A stretch of DNA of 64,000 nucleotides from Xanthomonas arboricola (GTDB lineage Bacteria > Pseudomonadota > Gammaproteobacteria > Xanthomonadales > Xanthomonadaceae): positions 1,097,573-1,161,572 of the forward strand of contig NZ_MIGY01000003.1 of the NCBI RefSeq assembly GCF_002940665.1. Direction: 5' to 3'. Position numbers and translations under genes: made by a program. Below are positions 45,204-54,531 of the stretch, one piece after another. Below the pieces are notes generated by a model that saw nothing but the letters and a program-made list of their open reading frames with translations, did no database searches and was not told the origin of the DNA. Each line of letters starts with the position of its first letter. The first letter of the stretch is position 1.

Positions 45204-47279
45204 CTAGTGGCCACGCGCCGGCAGTGCCGCCTTGATTGCGCGCCAGCGCGCGTACTGCGCGGCCTTTTCCGGCGCAGCGTCCTGATAGTCCTGCAACCAG
45301 AAGCGGAACCAATCGACGTTGCGCGCATACACGGCCAACTTGTGCTGCGGCTGGAACTTCTGGTGCGGCTCGTTCGCAAACACGTACAACTCGGCGCGTT
45401 GCGCACGCAGCAGTGGAATCAGGTAATCCAGCGCGTACAGATATTCCTGCTCGGAATGCTGGAACAGGATGGGCGCGCGAATCCGCTCCAGCTTGAACGC
45501 CGGCGACAGCGCCTTCCAGCGCTCGGGCGTCTGCTCCGGTGCACCCAGGCCCCACATGTCGCGCAGCCCCTTGAGGAAGGGCTCGCCCTTCATGCTGCCG
45601 AACAGGTAGTACGACGGCGACACCACCGGGTTGGCCACCGAAGCGGCCGCCAGCAGGTTCGACTCGGTGGCCGTCCACAGGGTCACCGCACCGCCGAAGC
45701 TCAGCCCGCCCATGCCCACCCGCGTGCGGTCGATGCCGGCCTGCGACGACAACAACGCCACCGCGCTTTCCACCGCCGCCAGCCCTTCGCCGTGCCGTTC
45801 CACCGCATCCATGGTGTAGCCGGGCAGCTGATTGATGCACAACGCTGCGATGCCTACTTGCGCCAAAGTGGCCAGCGGCCACTCATCGCCCACGCCACCG
45901 CGCACGAAGCCCGGGCAGCTGTAGTAGGTGACGAACAACGGCAGCTTGCCCGCGCCGGTACCGTGTGCCGCGAAGAACTGGCCGCTGTATCGCCGCCCGC
46001 GTGCATCGCTCCACTGCAACAACCGCGCAGGCGTTGCACGCGCCATGTCCGCCGCAAGCTCCGCGTTGGGATCGAACAGCACCTGCCGCGTGCCATCGTC
46101 CAGGCCGAGACGTTCCAGACGCGGCGGGCGATCGGCTTCGGCTGTCACGCACACCAGCGCAACGGCCGAGGCACCGCAGCGTGCCGCCGGGTCACGGCCG
46201 CCATTGATCAAACCGCGCCCCTGCACCACCAACCGCACCTGCCCGGTGGCCGGATTCCAGCGCTGAATGGATTGCGCCAGGCCCAATGCAGGATCGGTGA
46301 TGGTGAAAAGCACCTCCGCACTCCCCGGGCGCCACTGCACTGCACTGATTGCCTTGCCCACGCAGGCCGCCGCCGTGCAGCGCACGGCCTTAGGCGCATG
46401 TGCACCGGGCAAGACTGACAGCGCCACCTGCGGACGGAATAGCTGGCCGTTGCCATCGCCCACACGCGACAGCACCGCCACCGCCCCACCGGGCGCAGGC
46501 ACGGATTGCCACACGTCACCGTCGACACCGTGCGTACTGACGGGCGATTCCTGCGCGGGCACCGGCGCAGCGGCGAGTGGCCGCGTAGTTGCCGTCGCCA
46601 GATCCAGCGCCAGCCAGTGCTCCGGCACATCCGCCGACAACCCGGTGCGATCGAACCACACCGTGCCGAAGCGCTGCGTCGCCAGCCGTCCTTGCACATT
46701 GCCCGAGCGGAACAGGCCTTGCCCGAGCGGCACCGTCTCGTCGATCCGGATGCCCCGCGCATACTCGTCCTGTTCGGCCGCCATGACCTGCGCGCGCGTG
46801 GCACCGACGCGGTAACGCAGCACCCGCCCATCCGCGTCCAGCGAAAACTCCTGCACGTCCGCCGCATCGTGGGTCACCGCTTGCGCGCCGGAACCGTCCG
46901 CTGCCGCGCGCCACACCGCGATCACGCCATCGATCAATGCGCGGTAGTACAGCCAGCGGCCATCCGGCGACCACAGCACCTTTGCAGGCAAGGACCCGCC
47001 AGCCGAGTCCCGCAACGGCACGCCACCGTCGGCGACGCGTCTGGGCGCAGCGTCCTGCAGGCCCTGCACATACCAGACGCTGTCGTAGGTATTGCGCTGC
47101 ACCGCTGCCTGCTCGGTGCGAAAGGCCACGCTGCGGCCATCCGGCGACAGCGTGGGGCTACCGATATCCACCACTTCCAGCAATCGTTGGGGCGACACCG
47201 TTTGCGCGTGGCCCACGCACGCACCGGCCGCCATCAGCACGCCTGCAAACAGCAGGCGCCATGGTTTGTGATTCCTCAC
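45204..47279 (-). CDS. Lasso-peptide isopeptidase (Atxe-type, S9 family)
   Basis: The 691-residue protein has a signal peptide (WRLLFAGVLMAAGACVGHAQ), an N-terminal propeller and a C-terminal alpha/beta-hydrolase. Catalytic residues by this start are Ser527 (GGLSFGGA), Glu610 (HSEQEYLYA) and His639 (NEPHQKF). The Ser-Glu-His set and its numbering agree, from memory, with AtxE2, which opens lasso rings. It would linearise imported xanthomonin-like peptides. GTG 47279 has AGGAG upstream; the frame extends to ATG 47306. It follows the TonB receptor gene by about 70 bp on the same strand, so the two are likely co-transcribed. Confidence 0.93.
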   Translation of the reverse strand: MRNHKPWRLLFAGVLMAAGACVGHAQTVSPQRLLEVVDIGSPTLSPDGRSVAFRTEQAAVQRNTYDSVWYVQGLQDAAPRRVADGGVPLRDSAGGSLPAKVLWSPDGRWLYYRALIDGVIAVWRAAADGSGAQAVTHDAADVQEFSLDADGRVLRYRVGATRAQVMAAEQDEYARGIRIDETVPLGQGLFRSGNVQGRLATQRFGTVWFDRTGLSADVPEHWLALDLATATTRPLAAAPVPAQESPVSTHGVDGDVWQSVPAPGGAVAVLSRVGDGNGQLFRPQVALSVLPGAHAPKAVRCTAAACVGKAISAVQWRPGSAEVLFTITDPALGLAQSIQRWNPATGQVRLVVQGRGLINGGRDPAARCGASAVALVCVTAEADRPPRLERLGLDDGTRQVLFDPNAELAADMARATPARLLQWSDARGRRYSGQFFAAHGTGAGKLPLFVTYYSCPGFVRGGVGDEWPLATLAQVGIAALCINQLPGYTMDAVERHGEGLAAVESAVALLSSQAGIDRTRVGMGGLSFGGAVTLWTATESNLLAAASVANPVVSPSYYLFGSMKGEPFLKGLRDMWGLGAPEQTPERWKALSPAFKLERIRAPILFQHSEQEYLYALDYLIPLLRAQRAELYVFANEPHQKFQPQHKLAVYARNVDWFRFWLQDYQDAAPEKAAQYARWRAIKAALPARGH

Positions 47280-47348
47280 GCTCACACTCCTCTCAGCAAC
47301 GCTCAAGGCCCATCGCCAGTACAGCGGCTGCAGCAGCCAGCCGACGCA

Positions 47349-49796
47349 TCACCAGTGCTTGGACACCGACACGCTCACGAAGCGACCAATCGCCGAATAG
47401 TTGGTGGAGTCGTACGGCGCCACGTACAGTGGCGAGGTCACCCGATACAACGGCGGATCGCGATCGAAGGCGTTGTCCACCGACGCGCCGAACTCCAGCC
47501 CGGCCCACGCACCGCGGCGTGTGCCGGTGGCGTAGCGCAACGCGATATCGAATGTGGTGAACGATGCCGACTCCACCCCATCGGCGCGGTCGCGCACCCC
47601 GCCGCGATAGTTGCCGAACAGCGAGGCAGTGAGCCCGCCCTGCTTCCACACCGCACCCACGCGGCTGCTCAGCTTGGGCGGGTTGAACAGCGTGCCGGCC
47701 AGATCGAACGCCGGTTGCATGGGCAACGTCTGCTGCGTGCTGTCCAGCCAGCTCGCCGAGCCGCGCAGGGTCAGCGTGCCGCGCGCCAACGCCACCTGGT
47801 AGCTACCGCTCAGGTCCAGACCCTCGATGTCCTGCTGCGCCACGTTGGCGTACTGCGTGTAGATGATTGCCGCCACCCGGCTCGGGTCGTAGGCGACGCC
47901 GGCAAAGTTGGAGAACCGGCTGGCGAGCGCGATCACATCGGCCTGCGCCTGCGGCGTCGGCGTGCGGTCCACGAAAGGCGCGTAGATCGGGTTGCGCAAG
48001 GCCTGGCTGGCATTGGCGATCGGCTGCAGCACACGGTTGCTGTAGTCCACCCCGAACCAGGTCAGCTCCGCCTCCAGGCCATCCAGCGCCTCGGGGTGCC
48101 AGGCCAGCGACACCGAGCGTGTGATGGCGCGCTCCGGCTGCAGATCCTGGTTGCCGCCATCGGCCACCAGCACCGTCGTGCCGGCAGGAAAGCCCACCCC
48201 GCCGAACGCGCCCGGCTGGAACAGCCACACCTCCTGCGCGTAGTTGCGCTCGAACAGCGTGGGCGCCTTGAACGACTTGCCCCACGAAGCCTTGAGCGTC
48301 ACATCGCTGCCAGGCGCATACAGCACACCGAACTTGGGCGTTGTCACCCCGCCGAAGCTGCTGTAGTCCTCCCCGCGTACCGCCGCTGTCAGCGTCAGCC
48401 GCTGCACACCAGGCACGCCCTGCGCCGGGCCCACCACCGGCAGGTTCAGCTCCGCATAGGCGAAGCGCGCGCTTTCGCTGCCGTCGATCGTCTCCACGCC
48501 ACTGACGTGGTCGACGTTACGGAACGTGTTGCTGCGATACCCCACCCCGGTGGCCAGGCGCGCATCGCCTGCCGGCAGCGCGAACAGCGGCCCTTCGGCG
48601 CCCAGCTCGTAACTGCGGCTGTCGTTGCAGTAGCACAGGTCGGTCACGCTCACCGCACCGCTGGCCAGCGCCGTTTCCTGGCGGTATTGATCGTGCTTGC
48701 TGTTGCCGTCGGTGGCGCCCAATGTCAGCGTCCAGTCGTTGGGCAACCACAGCGCAAGGCTTGGCGACAGCAGCAGGCTGGTGGTGGTCGGAGTGACCCG
48801 GCTGTTGCGGCCACTGACAGCGTAGAAGTGCAGTTGGTCGCGTTCAGTGCGTAACGCATCCAGGCGCAATTCGGCGTTGTCGCCCAGCGCCTGGTAGGCA
48901 CTCAGCAGCCCGCTGCGCAGGTCGCTGCCCGGATACAGCGTGGACGGGTCCACCAGCTGTGCGGTGTAACCACGCTGATGGCTGTAGATGGGGTCAGCGG
49001 ACACGTCCTGATAGGTCGCGATCACCCCACCACTGCGCCAGGTGGTGCCTGCAGTAACGTTATATTGCCGCGAGGTGAGCCCGCCTTGCGTGGCCCGCCC
49101 GAAGCGCGTGCCAACGCTCACCCCGTCGTAGTCGCGCTTGAGGATCACATTACCGACGCCACCCACCGCGTCCGACCCATAGATTGCCGACGCACCGTCG
49201 GCCACGATCTCCAGCCGCTCCACTGCCTCCACCGGGATCGCGCTGAGGTCCACCGCCTGGGTGAATCCGCCATAGGCCAGCCGGCGCCCATTGAGCAGGG
49301 TGAGCGTGGCATCGGCGCCCAGCCCGCGCAGGTTGAGGCTCGCGCCGCCGGTCATGTTCTGGTTCGCATTGCCGGCCCCGGCCAGATTGCCGCTCAGCAC
49401 GCCCGGGTTCTGCCCGCCGGAAAAGTTCTGCGGCACGCTGCGGATTACCTCGCCCAGATCGCTGAAATCCTCTTCCTGGATACGCGCCGCGCTGATCGAA
49501 ATCACCGGCGACGGAACGGCACCGCCCTTGATGCGCGTGCCGGTGACTTCGATGGACTCCAACTCGGTCGTGGCGGTTGGCGCCGGCGGGCCCGCCGCAA
49601 CCGCAGCCTCCGGCGAGCCGGGCCTGGGCGGCTCGCCGGCGTCCGGTGCTACGGCTGCCGGCGTTTTCTGCGCCGCTGCCGGAGGTTGCGTCGCCACCTG
49701 CGCTGTCGCGGCCTGTGCCCCCACCGCACCTGCCGCCCCGCTCGCCGCGGCTAGCAGGGCGAGGGAAATGGCGTTGCGTAACGTGCGTGTCTTCAT
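47349..49796 (-). CDS. TonB-dependent outer-membrane receptor of the lasso locus
   Basis: The 815-residue protein has a signal peptide (LRNAISLALLAAASGAAGA), an Ala/Pro/Thr-rich linker and a TonB box-like segment (ELESIEVTGTRIKG). The plug domain follows (LGEVIRSVPQNFSGG, SLNLRGLGADATLTLLNGRR, EIVADGASAIYGSDAVGGVGNV), then a beta-barrel ending with the aromatic residue Trp (VSVSKHW). The long linker before the TonB box is unusual. AAGGAT precedes ATG 49796. Linked to the isopeptidase, it is the likely importer of mature lasso peptide. Confidence 0.93.
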   Translation of the reverse strand: MKTRTLRNAISLALLAAASGAAGAVGAQAATAQVATQPPAAAQKTPAAVAPDAGEPPRPGSPEAAVAAGPPAPTATTELESIEVTGTRIKGGAVPSPVISISAARIQEEDFSDLGEVIRSVPQNFSGGQNPGVLSGNLAGAGNANQNMTGGASLNLRGLGADATLTLLNGRRLAYGGFTQAVDLSAIPVEAVERLEIVADGASAIYGSDAVGGVGNVILKRDYDGVSVGTRFGRATQGGLTSRQYNVTAGTTWRSGGVIATYQDVSADPIYSHQRGYTAQLVDPSTLYPGSDLRSGLLSAYQALGDNAELRLDALRTERDQLHFYAVSGRNSRVTPTTTSLLLSPSLALWLPNDWTLTLGATDGNSKHDQYRQETALASGAVSVTDLCYCNDSRSYELGAEGPLFALPAGDARLATGVGYRSNTFRNVDHVSGVETIDGSESARFAYAELNLPVVGPAQGVPGVQRLTLTAAVRGEDYSSFGGVTTPKFGVLYAPGSDVTLKASWGKSFKAPTLFERNYAQEVWLFQPGAFGGVGFPAGTTVLVADGGNQDLQPERAITRSVSLAWHPEALDGLEAELTWFGVDYSNRVLQPIANASQALRNPIYAPFVDRTPTPQAQADVIALASRFSNFAGVAYDPSRVAAIIYTQYANVAQQDIEGLDLSGSYQVALARGTLTLRGSASWLDSTQQTLPMQPAFDLAGTLFNPPKLSSRVGAVWKQGGLTASLFGNYRGGVRDRADGVESASFTTFDIALRYATGTRRGAWAGLEFGASVDNAFDRDPPLYRVTSPLYVAPYDSTNYSAIGRFVSVSVSKHW

Positions 49797-50469
49797 GCTG
49801 CATCCTTTGGCTTGCCTGGGTTGGCCCGCCGGCGGCGCACGCCGGGGCGACCCGGCGCGCATCGTCAGCTGAGCAAGATCGGTCCTGCACCCGACTGCTG
49901 AAACACGGGCACCGCAACGCGGCAGGCAGTGACCAGTATCGCTAACTGTTTGATTTTCTGGCAACCATCGCGCACGCAAAGTGGCTCGGTACCCATCCGG
50001 GTCCGACACGTCATCGCTGTGTCCGCGGTCGCCCTGCTCCTACCCCCTGCTACGCGTCCGACGCGCTACACCCGCATCGCCATCACCCGTGCGCGCCTTG
50101 CCGTGGCCACGGGCACAAGCGCATCACCGCGCTGCGCATCGACGTGACCTGCAGGGGTTTGCACGCCTTGCGTGGCCGTGCGTTGCTGTGCCCCAAGGTT
50201 GTGCAGCGACACCAGCGAGACAACCGCCAATGCCAGTCTGCTGCGTGCATGATCCAAACCGGCACTGCTCCCCGATACTGCCCGTCGTGCTTGCATGTGC
50301 ATCCTTCGCGTCCTGGGCGCGGCACCATCGCCATTGCGTCCCCCGACAACAAGTGACGTTGCACAAGCGCAATGCCCTACCAACGACGTCTGCAACATGC
50401 AGGCAGCGCTGCAACAGCGCGCACATCCAACGGTCTATGCAACACGCAGTGCGGCGTGCGGAGGGCGCG
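49797..50469. other. Gap of about 670 bp between receptor and anti-sigma genes
   Basis: No supported gene. It should hold a promoter for the receptor-isopeptidase pair, possibly used by the adjacent ECF sigma factor. I searched for a remnant of the missing FecR periplasmic domain on the minus strand and saw none. Confidence 0.4.
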
Positions 50470-50793
50470 CTACTGCCTCAGCAGGTGATGCACCGCATAG
50501 CCAACTGCGGCAACCAGCATCGCTGCCAGCAACAGCCAGGGCCAGCGACGCCGCCGGCCAGAGGGCGGCGTCAGCAGTTCCAGATCGCGTGCAGTAGCGG
50601 CCTGCAACTCGGCACCATCCAGCACCGCCGACGCGTGTTCGTCCACGTCGAGCAACTGCTGGTAGGCCACACGGTGGCGCGGATCGGCAGCCAGCCATGC
50701 CTCACGCGCAGCGCGCTCGGCAGCAGTCTCGCTGCCGCGTCGAACGAGATAGGCGGCCGCCTGCGCGTGGATGCGCCCGGACTCTGCACGCAT
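50470..50793 (-). CDS. FecR-like anti-sigma protein, short form (DUF4880 domain plus one membrane helix)
   Basis: The 107-residue protein has the FecR cytoplasmic N-terminal domain (QAAAYLVRRGSETAAERAAREAWLAADPRHRVAYQQL) and one transmembrane helix (WPWLLLAAMLVAAVGYAV), then stops after HHLLRQ. Ordinary FecR proteins have about 320 residues with a large periplasmic signalling domain; here it is missing altogether. It could hold the sigma factor but lacks the usual contact with a receptor's signalling extension. It follows the sigma-factor gene on the same strand, about 94 bp downstream. Confidence 0.85.
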   Translation of the reverse strand: MRAESGRIHAQAAAYLVRRGSETAAERAAREAWLAADPRHRVAYQQLLDVDEHASAVLDGAELQAATARDLELLTPPSGRRRRWPWLLLAAMLVAAVGYAVHHLLRQ

Positions 50794-50887
50794 GGCTGGT
50801 CACTCCCGACGGGCCGTCTGCCTGCGCCCTCGTACACGATGCTACCAGCATCTTCCGGCGGCGCCAGCCAGCAGCCTTGCAGCCCGG

Positions 50888-51460
50888 TTACTGCGGCAAT
50901 TTCCCCACGGCCGCACGGCACGCCAGTAGCGCACGGCTGATGTGCTTCTCCACCATCTTGGTGGAAATCCCCATCGTCGCGGCGATCTGCGGATAGGTGA
51001 GCCCGTCGAACCGGCTGAGCTTGAACGCAAGCCGGCACTTCGGCGGCAGTTCGAGCAAGGTGCGCTTGAGCAGCACATCGAGTGTCTGGCGCGCATCGGC
51101 GATTTCGTCCACGCCGGCCTCGTCGGCGCGGATCGGCGCAACCTGGTCCAGCGACACGTGCAGCGCCGCCAGCCGCCGCTGACGCGAGCGCCGCAGCTCG
51201 ATCACCAGGTTGTGCGCGATGCGGTACATCAGCAGCCGGCGGTCGCCGATGTTGGGCGCATCGCGGTACACCATCATTCGCGAGAAGGTCTCCTGCGCCA
51301 GGTCTGCAGCGGTCTCGGCATCGCGCGTACGGCGGCGCAGGTACACCAACAGCTCGGCATGCAGTGCGGCCAATGCCTGGTCGAACTCGGCGCGGAGACG
51401 GTCCCTCTCGGCGAGCGACGGCTGCCCGCGCGCCATGGGCGGCCCGTCACGCGAGCTCAT
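50888..51460 (-). CDS. ECF sigma factor, FecI-like
   Basis: The 190-residue protein has region 2 (ELLVYLRRRTRDAETAADLAQETFSRMM, RRLLMYRIAHNLVIELRR) and region 4 (LELPPKCRLAFKLSRFDGLTYPQIAATMGISTKMVEKHISRAL). The wording of region 4 is that of FecI-type sigma factors that direct RNA polymerase to outer-membrane receptor genes. Start at ATG 51460 is chosen; ATGs further in and a longer frame to 51514 exist. Context points to the TonB receptor and isopeptidase as targets. Confidence 0.88.
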   Translation of the reverse strand: MSSRDGPPMARGQPSLAERDRLRAEFDQALAALHAELLVYLRRRTRDAETAADLAQETFSRMMVYRDAPNIGDRRLLMYRIAHNLVIELRRSRQRRLAALHVSLDQVAPIRADEAGVDEIADARQTLDVLLKRTLLELPPKCRLAFKLSRFDGLTYPQIAATMGISTKMVEKHISRALLACRAAVGKLPQ

Positions 51461-51925
51461 TGTGATCGCCGCGCCTTCGGCCAAGTGCCGCTGCCCACCA
51501 ACTCCCCCACGCATCTTGCGACACGACGCACCAGCGCAACGCGCGCGCGAGGGTCATGCAAGTGGATCTGAACATGAGCAGTGCAGCCGAAAGAGGGAGA
51601 GTGGGTGGTGGGCGCCGCACCCCGAACCGCAGCCCCACCTCTTCCTCTATGACGGCAAGCGATGCTAACCCCCTACGTCTTGCGCGTTAGTCAGCCTCGG
51701 TCGAGATCACCACGCACTCCACACCTGGTCGCTGGAGGCGCGGTCCTGCCCGCGGCATCGCACGGTTACAACGCTTTTCCCCCGCGCACTCCATGCAAAC
51801 AGCAAAGCGGAACGCTGCAGCAGTTACTTACAACGAATACGCCGCTTGCTGCGAAAGGTGTACCAGGCCAATGCATGTGCTCACCTGACGACTGGCGCGT
51901 GCGTGTCTGCAACGTCGACCACTAC
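51461..51925. other. Intergenic, about 465 bp upstream of the sigma-factor gene
   Basis: No gene is seen. GC content falls towards 51.9 kb, marking the start of the accessory region. Confidence 0.35.
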
Positions 51926-52339
51926 TCAGCTTCTGTGTGTCGCCTTTTGAAACTTGACGGGCCCGTGAGCGCCCGGATACTTCTTCTTGATCAAGATGCG
52001 ATCGGACGGCCTGACACAGCTGTCCTGCAGCGAACCGGCCACATGTGCCTCATCCACGAAGAACTCTTCGTAAGGCAAGGGCAGCACGGACGTCTCCTTG
52101 CCGCGATCGAATTTCAGCAACAGCCTGTCATCACGCTCGAAGCACAGCCGCTTCCACGCGAAATCGGTCAGCCCGCCGGCTTCGACCACAGCCGAATCCT
52201 TGCCGGCCAGCAGCGCCACAACTTGCTCGGAAAACCGCTCCTCGGAAATCGGCGGCTCGATCTTGGCGCATCCCGCAAAGGTGGCAACTACAAGTGCAGC
52301 CGATGCGGAAAAGTGACAAGGGAAGATAGCAAATCGCAT
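51926..52339 (-). CDS. Small putative lipoprotein
   Basis: The 137-residue product has a signal-like start (PCHFSASAALVVATFAGCAKI) with a possible but non-ideal lipobox (FAGC), then a hydrophilic body with basic ending (KKKYPGAHGPVKFQKATHRS). AAGGAG lies upstream of ATG 52339. It stands in line with the effector operon on the same strand, so it could be another immunity-like protein. No family was recognised. Confidence 0.68.
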   Translation of the reverse strand: MRFAIFPCHFSASAALVVATFAGCAKIEPPISEERFSEQVVALLAGKDSAVVEAGGLTDFAWKRLCFERDDRLLLKFDRGKETSVLPLPYEEFFVDEAHVAGSLQDSCVRPSDRILIKKKYPGAHGPVKFQKATHRS

Positions 52340-52505
52340 ATGACGCGGCTCCTTCCAGCGGTAGAGCGATGGTCTACCAGAAGCGGCCAGCCTCCGCATC
52401 ATTGCAAAGGTGGCAACTCCCTATTCCACTAAACGCTAGCCCTACCCACATAACGGATGCACGAATGCAGGGTGCTGTGGAGCCGTTGAGGTTCTGATCA
52501 GGCAA

Positions 52506-52991
52506 TTACAGGAGATTTGAGTAGTCGCCGATCTGATTGCATATCTGTGACGGCGGGTTACCCACCTTGACGACTCTCCGTAGCCCCTTCTCATATTTCT
52601 CTTTCGGTGCAACCACACGGTAGACGAGATAGAACCCTTGCCGAGTTTCCCAAAGACCAAACGTCGACATCTCTGAAAATCGGAAAATTTCTCCATTAGA
52701 TTGAATAACGTCAAAGCTACATTCGGCGTATGCACCGAAGCCACAGCTGGCATCCAGGTAGCGCAGCCCGCCTCGCCCATCCAGATCAAAGTGATAAGAG
52801 CGCCCGTTCTCGTCTTCGAAAATCTGCGGTGTCACTCGCAGCGCCTGAGTTGTGTTTGCGCTCTCCCAGTCCAAGACCTCCGCACACAGCGATGAGCCGG
52901 ACGGCTTGTCCACACCAATCTGAGCGAATATCCAGGTGCAACCCGTTGTAGCGAGGAACCAGAACACGACATTAGTCAGTGAATTTTTCAC
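52506..52991 (-). CDS. Small secreted or membrane-anchored protein of unknown function
   Basis: From GTG 52991 (AGAGG upstream) the product is 161 residues. An N-terminal hydrophobic segment (NVVFWFLATTGCTWIF) could anchor it or be cut; the Cys suggests a weak lipobox. Several cysteines (LCAEV, DASCGFG, AECSF, QICNQ) point to disulfides outside the cytoplasm. GC is lower than in flanking housekeeping genes. It lies 59 bp downstream of the metallopeptidase effector gene, so may be a second immunity or accessory gene of that operon. Confidence 0.68.
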   Translation of the reverse strand: MKNSLTNVVFWFLATTGCTWIFAQIGVDKPSGSSLCAEVLDWESANTTQALRVTPQIFEDENGRSYHFDLDGRGGLRYLDASCGFGAYAECSFDVIQSNGEIFRFSEMSTFGLWETRQGFYLVYRVVAPKEKYEKGLRRVVKVGNPPSQICNQIGDYSNLL

Positions 52992-53050
52992 GGGCACCTC
53001 TCAGCCTCCGTCGTATTCGGTTACAGCCAATACCGACGACATGGAATGTC

Positions 53051-54517
53051 TCAGCGCGCTATTGATGGTCCTGTCTGAGTAACAGCTTGCTGCGACTGCT
53101 CCAGCGCCTGCTGCTGTTCGCGCGCCTGGGCCTGAGTCTGGTTGATTGCCTGCAGGCGATCGAACGACTGGGTCTCTGGCGCCTGCACGGCGTCCAGGGT
53201 CGGCATATAGGCACGCTGGTGGGCCGGGTCATTGAGCGCACCCTGGACGACAAAGACCTTCTCGCCGCCGGCCAGCTGACCTGTTGGGTTGTTGAGCACT
53301 ACATGATCCACCCGCGACAACCCTTCCTCTTTTGCCAGCGCAAGCAGGCTGGCAGTCATGCGCTGGCTTGCCCCGTCCCACTCTTTGCCGTGCTGGGCGT
53401 CGAGCTGCATCACACCACTTTTGATCTGCTGATACAGCGCGTGGTCTGGGTGGCCTGGCTGTGAGGGCGTCTGCGCTGGGGGACGTGGCGATTGTGGGTC
53501 GCGCTCTCGCAGCTCCTGCTCCAGCGACTGGGCAGAAATCGGCGAGACGTGCAGGTGAGTGTCCTTGCTGTGCTGGAAAAGCCCAGGGGTTGGCGGCTGC
53601 GTACTACTGTCCAGGTATGGCATGGGGCGGGTATCGCTGCCCAGGTCAATGCCGTTGTGCTCCAAAATTTCTTCTTTGAATCCCAGGCGCTGCATGTCCA
53701 GGATCATTGGCTGCTCCGGCTCGCCGGGCTTTGACTTGTTGTAGTGTCGCTCGTAGATGGCGGCTGTGCCGACCACCCACGGACCGTAATGGTTGACGTA
53801 GTCGGACTGGCCCGCATGACCGATACGGGTGTCCTTGACCGATTTGTCGAAGTAATTCACTCCCATTGCCTCGACATTACCCGCCGTGGGCGACAACGTC
53901 AGGTCGCTATTGAACGTCAGGTTTGCCTTGGGCGTATAGACACTTGGATAACCGCTGCGCGTGACAAAATCTCTGGCCCGACCATCCGCAAATAGGTACA
54001 CATCTTCAAGCGTAGGATTAGGGTTACGACTCTTGGTCGCGCTCACGATAGCGTTCCATCCGGCTATTTCGGCCGTTGCTTCGTCCGCACGGTTACTGGC
54101 CAGCACCTTCTCGCCAGCAGCAGTGTAATCGTGCGTGCTACGGGCAATTTTTATTGCCTCTGTTTTGAACTGTTCCCGCGCAAGCGCAGCAGTGGGACTG
54201 TAAAGGCTATGCTGAATTTCATGTCCCAAGACGAAAGTCAAATCGCCTGCTGCTGCATGCTTGCCGTTGGCATCATTCACCAGCGCTGCAAGCGGCAGGT
54301 GAATTTCCTGATCGCGTGGATCATAGGTGCCTCCCGCATGCGGATCGTTCAACGGCGCGAAGCCTTTCAGCACCTTTTTCTGCACCGCCTCGTTGATCTG
54401 CCGGGTCAACTCGGGCGAATCGTTCAGGACCCGGTTGAAGTTGTCCAGATGCTCACGTGTGACACCTGGTTGCTGACCGAATGACGCCACCACAGCACTT
54501 GCTTCTTGGCTCAACAT
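53051..54517 (-). CDS. XVIPCD-type type IV secretion effector with a zinc-metallopeptidase motif
   Basis: The 488-residue protein has an HExxH motif (LGHEIQHSLY, His99-His103) in its N-terminal toxin part, in a helix typical of zinc peptidases. A Pro/Gln-rich linker (about 340-370) leads to a C-terminal XVIPCD, the VirD4-binding secretion domain of Xanthomonas bacteria-killing effectors (GHPDHALYQQIKSGVMQLD, RVDHVVLNNPTGQLAGGEKVF and a Gln-rich tail ending QQALEQSQQAVTQ). AAGGAG precedes ATG 54517. Only 14 bp separate it from the lipoprotein gene upstream. Peptidoglycan or protein as target cannot be told. Confidence 0.9.
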   Translation of the reverse strand: MLSQEASAVVASFGQQPGVTREHLDNFNRVLNDSPELTRQINEAVQKKVLKGFAPLNDPHAGGTYDPRDQEIHLPLAALVNDANGKHAAAGDLTFVLGHEIQHSLYSPTAALAREQFKTEAIKIARSTHDYTAAGEKVLASNRADEATAEIAGWNAIVSATKSRNPNPTLEDVYLFADGRARDFVTRSGYPSVYTPKANLTFNSDLTLSPTAGNVEAMGVNYFDKSVKDTRIGHAGQSDYVNHYGPWVVGTAAIYERHYNKSKPGEPEQPMILDMQRLGFKEEILEHNGIDLGSDTRPMPYLDSSTQPPTPGLFQHSKDTHLHVSPISAQSLEQELRERDPQSPRPPAQTPSQPGHPDHALYQQIKSGVMQLDAQHGKEWDGASQRMTASLLALAKEEGLSRVDHVVLNNPTGQLAGGEKVFVVQGALNDPAHQRAYMPTLDAVQAPETQSFDRLQAINQTQAQAREQQQALEQSQQAVTQTGPSIAR

Positions 54518-54531
54518 GTCCGCTCCTTGGA

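Noticed and set aside
46506..48854. 782-residue open frame on the plus strand
   Set aside because: Antisense to the isopeptidase and TonB receptor genes, with shadow composition and no recognisable motif.
50066..50426. Several 90-110 residue frames in the receptor/anti-sigma gap
   Set aside because: Arg/Cys/His-rich, mutually overlapping, and without FecR-like wording.
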